In this document: positions 35,414 to 43,660 of the stretch, one piece after another
How the letters are laid out: every line of letters begins with the position of its first letter
Position numbering within the stretch: position 1 is the stretch's first letter
Origin: Erysipelotrichales bacterium
GTDB lineage: Bacteria > Bacillota_I > Bacilli_A > RFN20 > CAG-826
Direction of reading: 5' to 3'
Assembly: GCA_022508535.1 (NCBI GenBank)
Contig: JAFLUZ010000011.1
Span: forward strand, 1 to 57,794
Length of the DNA stretch: 57,794 nt
Program-made: the position numbers and the translations under genes
Notes under the pieces: model-generated
Told to the model about the DNA's origin: nothing
The model's input: the letters and a program-made list of their open reading frames with translations, nothing else
Database searches by the model: none

Positions 35414-35422
35414 TGGTATAAT
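35414..35422 (+). promoter_or_regulatory. Extended -10 promoter of the chorismate mutase gene
   Basis: TGGTATAAT matches TGnTATAAT exactly; no clear -35. The ATG is at 35441 with AGGTGA between. Confidence 0.65.
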
Positions 35423-35440
35423 ATTTTTTAGGTGATACAT

Positions 35441-35722
35441 ATGGCAAACGATTTAGATTTACTAAGGCAAGAAATCGACAAAATCGATGAAGAATTAATG
35501 CAATTATTCATAAAACGTATGAAAATTGCTGAAGAAATCGCTCATCATAAATTTGAAAACAATTTAAAAATTGAAAACAAAAATCGCGAGGATGAAATCA
35601 AAGAAAAAATTAAGAATCATCCGATTTATGTTGTAAAAAAATATTATGAAAGTGTTGCCATTTCTTTGATAAAAGTGAGCAAAAAATATCAAGATGATCT
35701 CATCAAGAGTTCTTTCAAATAA
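35441..35722 (+). CDS. Chorismate mutase, AroQ fold, stand-alone
   Basis: A 93-residue all-helical protein starting at ATG 35441, 5 nt after AGGTGA; an in-frame GTG at 35432 overlaps the ribosome site. It aligns with the E. coli chorismate mutase domain: Arg9 (LLRQEIDKID), Arg26 (FIKRMKIAEEIAHHK), Lys37, Arg49 and Glu50 (KNREDEI) match the substrate-binding Arg11, Arg28, Lys39, Arg51 and Glu52. It converts chorismate to prephenate. It is not fused to a prephenate dehydratase or dehydrogenase, and neither lies in the window. It diverges from aroB and converges on the large U32 gene. Confidence 0.92.
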   Translation: MANDLDLLRQEIDKIDEELMQLFIKRMKIAEEIAHHKFENNLKIENKNREDEIKEKIKNHPIYVVKKYYESVAISLIKVSKKYQDDLIKSSFK

Positions 35723-35739
35723 TAGTATTTTAAAATGCA

Positions 35740-38046
35740 CTAATTGATTATTTTAAAAAATAGTCCTGTCGTTTCTTTACTTTCAATCTTAGATGGATTT
35801 TTGGTTGCAATCATTTCAACCACTTTATCAACATTTATAACATTTCTTAAGTCAACAATCGCTGGATTATTGACTTTTTTATATACATTAATAGCATTTG
35901 AATTTAATAATTCAAAATAGCAACGATTTAATTTAATTCTTCTTATTTGGTATGAATTTGAAGTAAAGTCATCTTTATATAAAAGTTTTTCATGATATTT
36001 ACAATCATTGCAATCGCACTTATAGACACTTTTAAATGGACAATGTACGTAATTCATTAATGTATTGTATCCAAATGAGTAATAATATAAATTAGAGTGC
36101 TTTGACATAAATTCTTTATTACTTTCTACTGATGCAATAATTGATTTCACACCAATTTCTTTCATGAATTTTAGCGCAAAATTGTTATTAATATTTAGAT
36201 TATTACTAGCAATAACTTCAAATTTATCTGCAAAATATAAAGCATAAATGTTATTGGCAACAAGAATTGTATTTTTAATCTTTTTAACTATTGATTCCAA
36301 CAACTCTAAATCAGAATAAAAAGCAATAATAGGAAGATTTAATGCAACTCTCGCATTTTTAAAACTTTCACGAAGATAATCTAATTTATTATTTATCTCT
36401 AGATAGTAAATTTTTGGTGCATAAATAATTAAACCTTGATAGTCCTTGTCTAGTAGATCTAAATCGATATCTTCATTAATAATTATTGCATCACCATAAT
36501 TTGTAAATTCATAGGTGTTTTGCTCGTTAAAAGATAATATCTCAACATTATATTCTTTCTCATAGTTTTGAATTAATTTGTCTTTAAGTAAAGCAATACT
36601 TTCTCTTCTTAAATCATTAAGGATACTTTTAGGAATAAAGACATTATCAAGATCAAAATCAATGCTATTTAGAACAAAATATGTATCATTCAATTTTGAA
36701 ATCTGTTTAATGATATCTTCTTTTCCAGTAATTTGATTAATTGCCTTTTCACAAATGAAATTTGATATATATCTTACATTAACATTGCCGCATTTTAAAA
36801 TAATCTCTAAATTATTATCTTCTAACGCACTAACTCTAGCATTTACTAGAATCTTTTTAGTAATATTTATTAATTCGTCTTCTTTTTTATTATCTAGTGT
36901 CAAATAAACATCAAGATTTGCTTTAGTTATTTTTTGCTTAGTAAAAATTTTATATACATTTATTCGTTTTTTTATGACATTTCCCACACCTAAACTTGCG
37001 ACTTCATGATTACCATTCATAAATTTTAATCCATCGCCTTCAGATAGTTCATGAGTTGAAAAAATATCTAGTTCATATAAATTATTTTTAAATGGTCTGA
37101 TAGATAAAACTTTACCAATTTTTAAGCCTAAATGATTTTGATTTTTTTCATTTATAATTCCTTTGTTATTTGCATTTAAATATGCATAGTTATTAAAATC
37201 TCCACGCGAAAAAGCAACACGTAATTCATTAAGTTCTTCTTCATTAATCTTCCTAAATTCGTCATCAATTATTTTTCGATATGTTTTTACTGCTAATGCA
37301 ACATACCCTTCTCTACGCATTCTGCCTTCGATTTTAAATGATATTACTCCAGCATTAACTAAAGCACGCAATTCATTTGCCAAACACAAATCTTTTGCGG
37401 ATAAATAATATCCATTAGCAATTCGTTCTTTATTATCATAAACACTATATTTTTGTCTGCAATATTGTTTACATCTTCCACGATTTCCACTCTCATTGGA
37501 CAAAAAGCTAGATATGTAGCAGTTTCCAGAGAAACCAACACAAAGTGCACCTTGCACGAAAAACTCAATTTCTAAATTTGTATTATCTTTAATATTTTTT
37601 ATATCTTTTAGTGTTGTTTCACGCGATAAAATAATTCTTTTAAAACCAAATTTTTCCGCAACTTTTGCTCCTAATAAATTATGGATACCCATTTGCGTTG
37701 ATGCATGAAGACAAATGTTTTTATAGCGATTTTTAAGTAAATATGCCACACCAAAATCTTGAACAATATACGCATCAACTTTGGCTTCAACACATTTATC
37801 TATCATATATAGAAATTCATCTATTTCTTCATCTTTTAAAATTATATTAATAGTTAAATAGACTTTAACACTAAAAAGGTGAGCATATTCAACAATATTT
37901 CTAATATTTTCAATTGTAAAATTATCTGCCTTCATACGGGCATTAAAATTATTCAGACCCAAATATACTGCATCTGCGCCATTATTTATTGCTGCTTTAA
38001 ATGCTTCCATATTTCCAGCTGGTGCAAGTAATTCGACTTTTGACAT
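35740..38046 (-). CDS. Large U32 family protein with DUF3656-like region, RlhA type
   Basis: A 768-residue U32 protein. Residues 1-260 are the catalytic barrel: ELLAPAGNMEAFKAAINNGA, ADAVYLG, HASTQMGIHN and four Cys at 169, 176, 192 and 196, exactly the spacing of the trhP2 neighbour. FKIEGRMRREGYVA follows. Residues about 300-480 fit the DUF3656 domain. The C-terminal third adds a second Cys cluster (669, 677, 679, 682). E. coli RlhA (YdcP) with this architecture makes 5-hydroxycytidine at 23S rRNA C2501 and needs iron and prephenate. An old alternative name is collagenase-like peptidase. AAGGAG precedes ATG 38046. It converges on the chorismate mutase gene, 17 nt apart. Confidence 0.85.
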   Translation of the reverse strand: MSKVELLAPAGNMEAFKAAINNGADAVYLGLNNFNARMKADNFTIENIRNIVEYAHLFSVKVYLTINIILKDEEIDEFLYMIDKCVEAKVDAYIVQDFGVAYLLKNRYKNICLHASTQMGIHNLLGAKVAEKFGFKRIILSRETTLKDIKNIKDNTNLEIEFFVQGALCVGFSGNCYISSFLSNESGNRGRCKQYCRQKYSVYDNKERIANGYYLSAKDLCLANELRALVNAGVISFKIEGRMRREGYVALAVKTYRKIIDDEFRKINEEELNELRVAFSRGDFNNYAYLNANNKGIINEKNQNHLGLKIGKVLSIRPFKNNLYELDIFSTHELSEGDGLKFMNGNHEVASLGVGNVIKKRINVYKIFTKQKITKANLDVYLTLDNKKEDELINITKKILVNARVSALEDNNLEIILKCGNVNVRYISNFICEKAINQITGKEDIIKQISKLNDTYFVLNSIDFDLDNVFIPKSILNDLRRESIALLKDKLIQNYEKEYNVEILSFNEQNTYEFTNYGDAIIINEDIDLDLLDKDYQGLIIYAPKIYYLEINNKLDYLRESFKNARVALNLPIIAFYSDLELLESIVKKIKNTILVANNIYALYFADKFEVIASNNLNINNNFALKFMKEIGVKSIIASVESNKEFMSKHSNLYYYSFGYNTLMNYVHCPFKSVYKCDCNDCKYHEKLLYKDDFTSNSYQIRRIKLNRCYFELLNSNAINVYKKVNNPAIVDLRNVINVDKVVEMIATKNPSKIESKETTGLFFKIIN

Positions 38047-38087
38047 ATGTACTCTCCTTTCTAATCTATATCAAATTATAAACTATA

Positions 38088-38123
38088 ATTACAAAAATAA
38101 AAGATGTCTAGCCTTAGACATCT
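38088..38123 (-). terminator. Terminator of the PAP2 gene
   Basis: Minus strand: 9-bp stem AGATGTCTA/TAGACATCT (38102-38123) with an AGGC loop and then TTTATTTTTG. Confidence 0.88.
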
Positions 38124-38138
38124 GATTATCTAATAAAG

Positions 38139-39017
38139 TTAAATTTTAATTTTGTCTTTAAATTTATAGAAAAAATAATTTAAAACTAAAATTATAAGCA
38201 TTGTGATCATATAGGCAAACGAGGTATCAGTTAAGAAGTGTGCACCTAGAATATGTCTTGTAAAGCCAACTACTCCTGCCCAAATTGCACCAATTAATAA
38301 CAACAATGTTTCTTTGCCTTTTAATTTTTCATCGATTAACGGCAAATACATGAGCAATAATGCACAGGCTGCTGATGATGTATGACCTGATGGACATGAC
38401 TTAAATTCATCACTAGAAACACCTTTGTTAATAAATGTGTCTTTAATCCCCGAATGTATTTCCCACCAATTACGGAATAGATTTAAATCCCCTTCTTTGT
38501 CAATGAAGCGATATCTTGGTCTCCCCCATAAACGTTTTAAGACTGTAATAGATAGAACGACTGCCGCAATTACCATTAGCATAAATAATAAAACTTTCAA
38601 AGTATCTTCATTAGTTGACTTAAGACACATGCGGTATCCTAAATAACCTAAACCACCATCAATAATTAAAGCAAAAGGCAAAACAATATACCATTTATCT
38701 TCAATATTGAAAGCATTATGTGAAGCCATTGCTCTTGTTGATAAAACAATACCACCTAAAACACATAGAAATGCCATTGCAAAGAAAACTATTTTTAGAA
38801 ATTTGTTTTCTCTTTTTAAATTAGTAGCAAATAATCCTCCACCAATAAATGCTAAACCACCATAAGCAGGCGTTTCACCAATTGCAGCCATTATCTTAGC
38901 AAAAAGATTATTTTTACTATAAATTACTTGCGCAAATTGAAGGTCAAAAAATAGTCCTAGCACAAAAACTATTAATACAATTCCAAAAATAGGAAAAAAG
39001 ATTTTTTTATTTTTCAT
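38139..39017 (-). CDS. PAP2-family membrane phosphatase
   Basis: The start is ATG 39017 after GAAAGGA; an in-frame TTG at 39035 overlaps that site. The 292-residue protein has about six membrane helices and the three PAP2 motifs: KRLWGRPRYR, CPSGHTSS and TRHILGAHFLTD, with catalytic His in the second and third. The active site should face outside. The family removes phosphate from undecaprenyl pyrophosphate, phosphatidic acid or related lipids. Recycling of undecaprenyl carrier is a reasonable guess given the glm genes downstream, but the family does not settle it. Confidence 0.9.
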   Translation of the reverse strand: MKNKKIFFPIFGIVLIVFVLGLFFDLQFAQVIYSKNNLFAKIMAAIGETPAYGGLAFIGGGLFATNLKRENKFLKIVFFAMAFLCVLGGIVLSTRAMASHNAFNIEDKWYIVLPFALIIDGGLGYLGYRMCLKSTNEDTLKVLLFMLMVIAAVVLSITVLKRLWGRPRYRFIDKEGDLNLFRNWWEIHSGIKDTFINKGVSSDEFKSCPSGHTSSAACALLLMYLPLIDEKLKGKETLLLLIGAIWAGVVGFTRHILGAHFLTDTSFAYMITMLIILVLNYFFYKFKDKIKI

Positions 39018-39039
39018 GTTGTTATTTCCTTTCAAATTT

Positions 39040-39068
39040 ATGATAATGTTTTCTTTTTTTTATATCAA
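39040..39068 (-). promoter_or_regulatory. Promoter of the PAP2 gene
   Basis: Minus strand TTGATA (39063-39068), 17-nt spacer, TATCAT (39040-39045). Start near 39033. Confidence 0.5.
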
Positions 39069-39135
39069 GTTAAAAAAATCAAAAAGTATGCATTTTTTTC
39101 TAAATTAAGAATAATTTTAAAATGACATTTAAACA

Positions 39136-39164
39136 TTGATTTTTAATTGATTTTTTTATATTAT
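39136..39164 (+). promoter_or_regulatory. Promoter of the glnA-glm operon
   Basis: TTGATT (39136-39141), 17-nt spacer, TATTAT (39159-39164). Start near 39171, followed by GAGGAG at 39192-39197. No clear GlnR box was found. Confidence 0.55.
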
Positions 39165-39203
39165 AAAAAAAATGAATTAGATACATTTTGCGAGGAGTTA
39201 TTT

Positions 39204-40532
39204 ATGGCCTATAAAAGAGATGAATTATTAAAAATAGTTAAGGAAGAAAATGTGAGTTATATTCGACTACAATTTTCAGATATGCTTGGTACAATTAAAT
39301 GTGTAGAAATACCTTCTAGCAAGTTAAAAGATGCTCTAGATAATAAAATAATGTTTGATGGATCATCTATTGAAGGTTTCGTTCGTATTAAAGAAGCTGA
39401 TATGTATCTTCATCCAGATTTGGATAGTTTTTTAATTTTGTCATTTGAAGATTTACGCTATGGTAAAGTAGCTAGATTAATTTGTGATGTATATGACCCA
39501 AGTGGTAATCCTTTTCAAGGAGATCCACGTTACATTTTAAAAAGACAAATTGAAAAGATGCATGAATTAGGCATATCAGATTTCCAAGTTGGTTTTGAAC
39601 CAGAATTCTATTTGTTTAAAAATGATGAAAATGGCAATTGCAATATGGAAGTATCTGATCGTGGTAGTTATTTTGATATGTCACCAATTGATGGCGCAAA
39701 TGAATGTCGAAGAGAAATTGCTCTTGAATTAGAAAAATTAGGTTTTGAAATAGAACTCTCCCATCACGAAGTAGGTCCAGGTCAACAAGAAATAAACTTT
39801 AAATATGGTAGTGCTCTTGAGACTTGTGATCGTATCCAAACATTTAAGCAAATTGTTAAGAACATTGCGCGCAAACACAATTTGACAGCAACATTTATGC
39901 CAAAACCAGTTTACAAATTAGCTGGTAATGGTATGCATACAAACTGTTCTCTTTGGGATAAAGATGGTAACAATATTTTCTTTGATGAAAATGATCCAAT
40001 GCAACTATCAGATGTTGCAAGACGATTTATGAGTGGAATATTAAATCATGCTCGTGCATTAGCAGCAATATGCAACCCAACAGTTAATTCTTACAAACGT
40101 TTAGTATTAGGATATGAGGCTCCAGTATATGCTTGTTGGAGTGATGCTAATCGTTCATCAATGATTAGAATTCCTGCTGCCCGTGGCAAGGCAACAAGGA
40201 CGGAAGTTCGTAACGTTGATCCAATGGCTAATCCATATCTTGCTTTGGCATGTATTCTTGCCGCTGGTCTTGAAGGCATAAAGGATAACGTTGAAATAAT
40301 ACCTCCAGTCTATGATAATATCTTTGAACTCACTCGCGAAGAAAGAGAAGAAAAAGGTATTAAAAATTTACCAGAAAACTTAAAAGATGCAATAAAAGAA
40401 TTAAAAAGAGACAAACTACTTCGTGAGGTATTAGGCGAACATACATATAAAAAATATGTATTAGCCAAAGAATTAGAGTGGGAAGAATATCGAGTTCTTG
40501 TCACACCTTGGGAATTATCAAAGTATTTATAA
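39204..40532 (+). CDS. glnA: Glutamine synthetase type I
   Basis: The start is ATG 39204 with GAGGAG 6 nt upstream; the frame extends to 39147 but without a ribosome site and inside the promoter. The 442-residue length fits GSI-alpha of Gram-positives. Motifs are DGSSIEGFVRIKEADMYLHPD, GFEPEFYLF, the ATP-binding HHEVGPGQQEINF, NGMHTNCSLWD and NRSSMIRIPA with TRTEVRNVDPMANPYLA. It makes glutamine from glutamate and ammonia. The adenylylation-site Tyr region of GSI-beta is not seen. It leads an operon whose next gene, glmS, consumes glutamine. Confidence 0.96.
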   Translation: MAYKRDELLKIVKEENVSYIRLQFSDMLGTIKCVEIPSSKLKDALDNKIMFDGSSIEGFVRIKEADMYLHPDLDSFLILSFEDLRYGKVARLICDVYDPSGNPFQGDPRYILKRQIEKMHELGISDFQVGFEPEFYLFKNDENGNCNMEVSDRGSYFDMSPIDGANECRREIALELEKLGFEIELSHHEVGPGQQEINFKYGSALETCDRIQTFKQIVKNIARKHNLTATFMPKPVYKLAGNGMHTNCSLWDKDGNNIFFDENDPMQLSDVARRFMSGILNHARALAAICNPTVNSYKRLVLGYEAPVYACWSDANRSSMIRIPAARGKATRTEVRNVDPMANPYLALACILAAGLEGIKDNVEIIPPVYDNIFELTREEREEKGIKNLPENLKDAIKELKRDKLLREVLGEHTYKKYVLAKELEWEEYRVLVTPWELSKYL

Positions 40533-40563
40533 GTAAAGATATTTTATATTAGGAGATTTATAT

Positions 40564-42342
40564 ATGTGTGGAATTGTTGGAATAGTTGGCAATCATGATT
40601 CAAGAAATTATTTGCTTAACGGCTTAAAATCCTTGGAATATCGCGGATATGATTCAGCAGGAATTGCCATTTTAGAAAATAATGAAATAAAGAATTATCG
40701 CGTTGTAGGGCGTGTAAATTTATTAGATTCAGAAATTCCTTCTCTCATTAATGCTAGTTTAGGAATTGGTCATACTAGATGGGCAACACACGGGGAACCA
40801 TCAGTAAAAAATTGTCATCCTCATAAGAGCAATGATGGTTTTTTTACTATTGTTCATAATGGTGTTATTGAAAACTTTCAAGAAGTAAAAAATGAATTAA
40901 AAGAAAATGGTTATCATTTTTATTCAGATACTGATACTGAAGTAATCGCAAACGTACTTGAAGATGAATATAAGAAAACAAATGATGTTTTAGATGCAAT
41001 TAATAATTCATTAAAAAGAGTTCATGGATCTTTAGCAATTGCTATTATTTTTAAAAATGACAACGATCGTTTATATTTTGCGAAAAGAAAATCTCCACTT
41101 CTTATTGGCATTGGCGAAAGAACAAATTATTTAGCTTCTGATGCTTTGCCAATGATTAAAACATCTTCTAAATTTATCGACATATTAGATGATCAATATG
41201 GTTTCATGAGCGAACATGAGGTAAAAGTTTATCAAAATGGTGTCAAGCAAAAAGCAAAATATACAACAAGAAATGCCGAATTATTAAATATTGATCTTAA
41301 CGGATATCCTCATTATATGTTAAAAGAAATCGAAGAAATTCCAAGTTGCATTTCTCGTCTCGTAGATAATTATTTTAATAATGGTTTATACAAATTTGAC
41401 GAAAAGATGATTGAGGAATTAAAGAACGTTAGATGCATATCATTTATTGCTTGTGGCACTTCTTATCACGCATCTTTAATCGGCAAACACTATATGGAAT
41501 CTATTGGAAAAATGTCTAATGTATATATTGCTTCTGAATGGGCATATTTTCCAAGGTTTATTGACGAAAATGAAATGTTTATTTTAGTTTCACAATCCGG
41601 AGAAACCGCAGATGTCATTACTTGCTTAAAAAAGATAAATGAAACCAATACTCATAAAACAATAACAATTACAAATACAAAAGGATCAACTTTGGAAAGA
41701 GATGCAACTTATTCTGCTCTTTTATACGCAGGGGTTGAAATCGCAGTCGCTTCTACTAAAGCATACAATGCTCAAGTGGCACTATTATATTTGCTAAAAA
41801 GTGCAATAATTGGTGATATTAATGCACCACAAAAACTTTTATACACTAATCAATTGTTAAATAACATAATCAATCGTAAAGATGAAATTAAAGAAATTGC
41901 AAATAAAGTTAAAGACGCTTCTAATGCATTCTTTTTAGGACGTGGATTAGACTATTTTGTTGCAATGGAAGGTTCGTTAAAATTAAAAGAAATTAGCTAT
42001 ATTCACTCCGAGGCTTTTCCTGGTGGAGAATTAAAGCATGGTCCTATTGCTTTAATTGAAGAAAATACTCCGGTCTTTGGTTTTATTAGTAATAAAGATA
42101 TTGCACTTGCAATACGTGGAAACTTTTCAGAGGTCAAAGCAAGAAAAGCTATTGTATATTCTTTTGTTACTAAAGAAAACGCAATTAGTACCGATACTTT
42201 TGTTATTGATGATTTTGATAAAGATTTATCAATCCTTGGTAGCGTAATGATTTCACAATATTTATCATATTATGTTGCACTTTTACGTGGAAACGATATT
42301 GATAAACCTCGAAACCTAGCAAAATCTGTTACAGTCGAATAG
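40564..42342 (+). CDS. glmS: Glutamine:fructose-6-phosphate aminotransferase
   Basis: A 592-residue protein. Cys2 of MCGIVGIVG is the amidotransferase nucleophile; the glutaminase domain continues with LEYRGYDSAGI, TRWATHGEPS and HNGVIENF to about residue 215. Two SIS domains follow: FIACGTSYHAS ... VSQSGETADV and FLGRGLDYFVAMEGSLKLKEISYIHSEAFPGGELKHGP. The C-terminus ends LAKSVTVE as in the family. It makes glucosamine 6-phosphate, the committed step to UDP-GlcNAc. AGGAG precedes ATG 40564, 31 nt after glnA. Confidence 0.97.
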   Translation: MCGIVGIVGNHDSRNYLLNGLKSLEYRGYDSAGIAILENNEIKNYRVVGRVNLLDSEIPSLINASLGIGHTRWATHGEPSVKNCHPHKSNDGFFTIVHNGVIENFQEVKNELKENGYHFYSDTDTEVIANVLEDEYKKTNDVLDAINNSLKRVHGSLAIAIIFKNDNDRLYFAKRKSPLLIGIGERTNYLASDALPMIKTSSKFIDILDDQYGFMSEHEVKVYQNGVKQKAKYTTRNAELLNIDLNGYPHYMLKEIEEIPSCISRLVDNYFNNGLYKFDEKMIEELKNVRCISFIACGTSYHASLIGKHYMESIGKMSNVYIASEWAYFPRFIDENEMFILVSQSGETADVITCLKKINETNTHKTITITNTKGSTLERDATYSALLYAGVEIAVASTKAYNAQVALLYLLKSAIIGDINAPQKLLYTNQLLNNIINRKDEIKEIANKVKDASNAFFLGRGLDYFVAMEGSLKLKEISYIHSEAFPGGELKHGPIALIEENTPVFGFISNKDIALAIRGNFSEVKARKAIVYSFVTKENAISTDTFVIDDFDKDLSILGSVMISQYLSYYVALLRGNDIDKPRNLAKSVTVE

Positions 42343-42352
42343 GAGAAAGAAA

Positions 42353-43660
42353 ATGAAGTATTTTGGAACTGATGGTATCAGAGGCAAGGCATACGTCACT
42401 TTAACAGAATCTCTTGCAAAAAAAGTTGGCAAAAGTCTAAGTCTATTAGAATGTAAAAAAGTCATCATCGGCTATGACACGCGTGAATCAAATCATATGC
42501 TTGCGGACTCTATCGCTAAAGGTGCAAAAAGTGTTGGTAAGGAAGTAATTGATATAGGAGTAATTCCAACTCCTGGACTATGCTACAATTCAATCTTATA
42601 CAAATGCTTAGGTGTTATGATTACAGCATCCCATAATCCGTATCAAGATAATGGGATTAAAATTTTCTTTGATGGTGTAAAAATTAAAGATGAAGACGAA
42701 TTAAGAATCGAAGAGTTCATTGATAGCAACAATGATGAAATTTTTGATAATTATGATGGAAAAATAATTCAAGATACTACACTAGTTAAAAACTATATAA
42801 ATTTTCTTGTTTCTAAAATCAAACCTTCAAATTTACGTATTGGATTAGATCTTGCAAATGGTGCAACATCATTAATAGGCGAAGAGATTTTCAAAAATTC
42901 AAGCAATGAATTAGTTGTTGATGCCAATATTCCTAATGGATGTAATATTAATTTTAATGTGGGATCAACGCATATTGAAAATATCTCTAAAATTGTAAAA
43001 GACAATAATCTTGATGTTGGTTTTGCGTTTGATGGAGATGGAGACCGTATACTTGCAGTTGATGAAGATGGCATATCTCATAGTGGGGATGAACTTATTT
43101 TCATAATTGCCAAATATTTGAAAGAAAAAAACATGTTAGTCAATAATCATGTTGTTTTAACTATTATGTCAAATCTTGGTATCATCTCTTCTTTAAAGAA
43201 AAATGGAATTGATGTTTCTTTGACAACCGTTGGCGATCGAAATGTATTATTAGAAATGCAAAAAAACAATTATATTATTGGAGGAGAAAACTCTGGCCAT
43301 ATCATTCAATTAAATCATCTATCGACTGGTGATGGCATGTTATCGGCAATTATTGTTTTAAATATTATGGCTGAACTCAATAAATCTTTAAAAGAATTAA
43401 CAAATGAATTAGAAATATGGCCTGATAAGTTAGTTAACTTAAAGGTAAAAGATAAGCGCATTGCAAGTGATGAAAGAATCCAAAGTAAAGTAAAAGAAAT
43501 TTTAGATAAACATAAAGATAAAATTCAACTCGTTATACGTGCGAGTGGGACAGAAAATTTATTAAGGATTTCGTGTTGTGCTGAATCTGAAAGTTTTGTC
43601 AAAGAAACGATTGATAATTTTATAAAATTAGTCCAAATAATAGATGCGGAGGTCAAATAA
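42353..43660 (+). CDS. glmM: Phosphoglucosamine mutase
   Basis: A 435-residue alpha-D-phosphohexomutase. KYFGTDGIRG opens the protein, TASHNP places the phosphorylated Ser at 93, the metal loop DGDGDR is at 227-232, GGENSGH gives the sugar-binding loop, and RASGTENL near 400 binds phosphate. It converts glucosamine 6-phosphate to the 1-phosphate. It starts 10 nt after glmS with AGGAG and ends directly before the glmU ATG. Confidence 0.96.
   Translation: MKYFGTDGIRGKAYVTLTESLAKKVGKSLSLLECKKVIIGYDTRESNHMLADSIAKGAKSVGKEVIDIGVIPTPGLCYNSILYKCLGVMITASHNPYQDNGIKIFFDGVKIKDEDELRIEEFIDSNNDEIFDNYDGKIIQDTTLVKNYINFLVSKIKPSNLRIGLDLANGATSLIGEEIFKNSSNELVVDANIPNGCNINFNVGSTHIENISKIVKDNNLDVGFAFDGDGDRILAVDEDGISHSGDELIFIIAKYLKEKNMLVNNHVVLTIMSNLGIISSLKKNGIDVSLTTVGDRNVLLEMQKNNYIIGGENSGHIIQLNHLSTGDGMLSAIIVLNIMAELNKSLKELTNELEIWPDKLVNLKVKDKRIASDERIQSKVKEILDKHKDKIQLVIRASGTENLLRISCCAESESFVKETIDNFIKLVQIIDAEVK

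Noticed and set aside
27435-38046. U32 proteins as secreted collagenases or virulence peptidases
   Set aside because: No signal peptides are present, the Fe-S type cysteines are kept, and the shikimate context points to RNA hydroxylation.
39147-39203. Longer start for glnA at 39147
   Set aside because: It lies in the promoter -10 region and lacks a ribosome site; ATG 39204 has GAGGAG and the family N-terminus.
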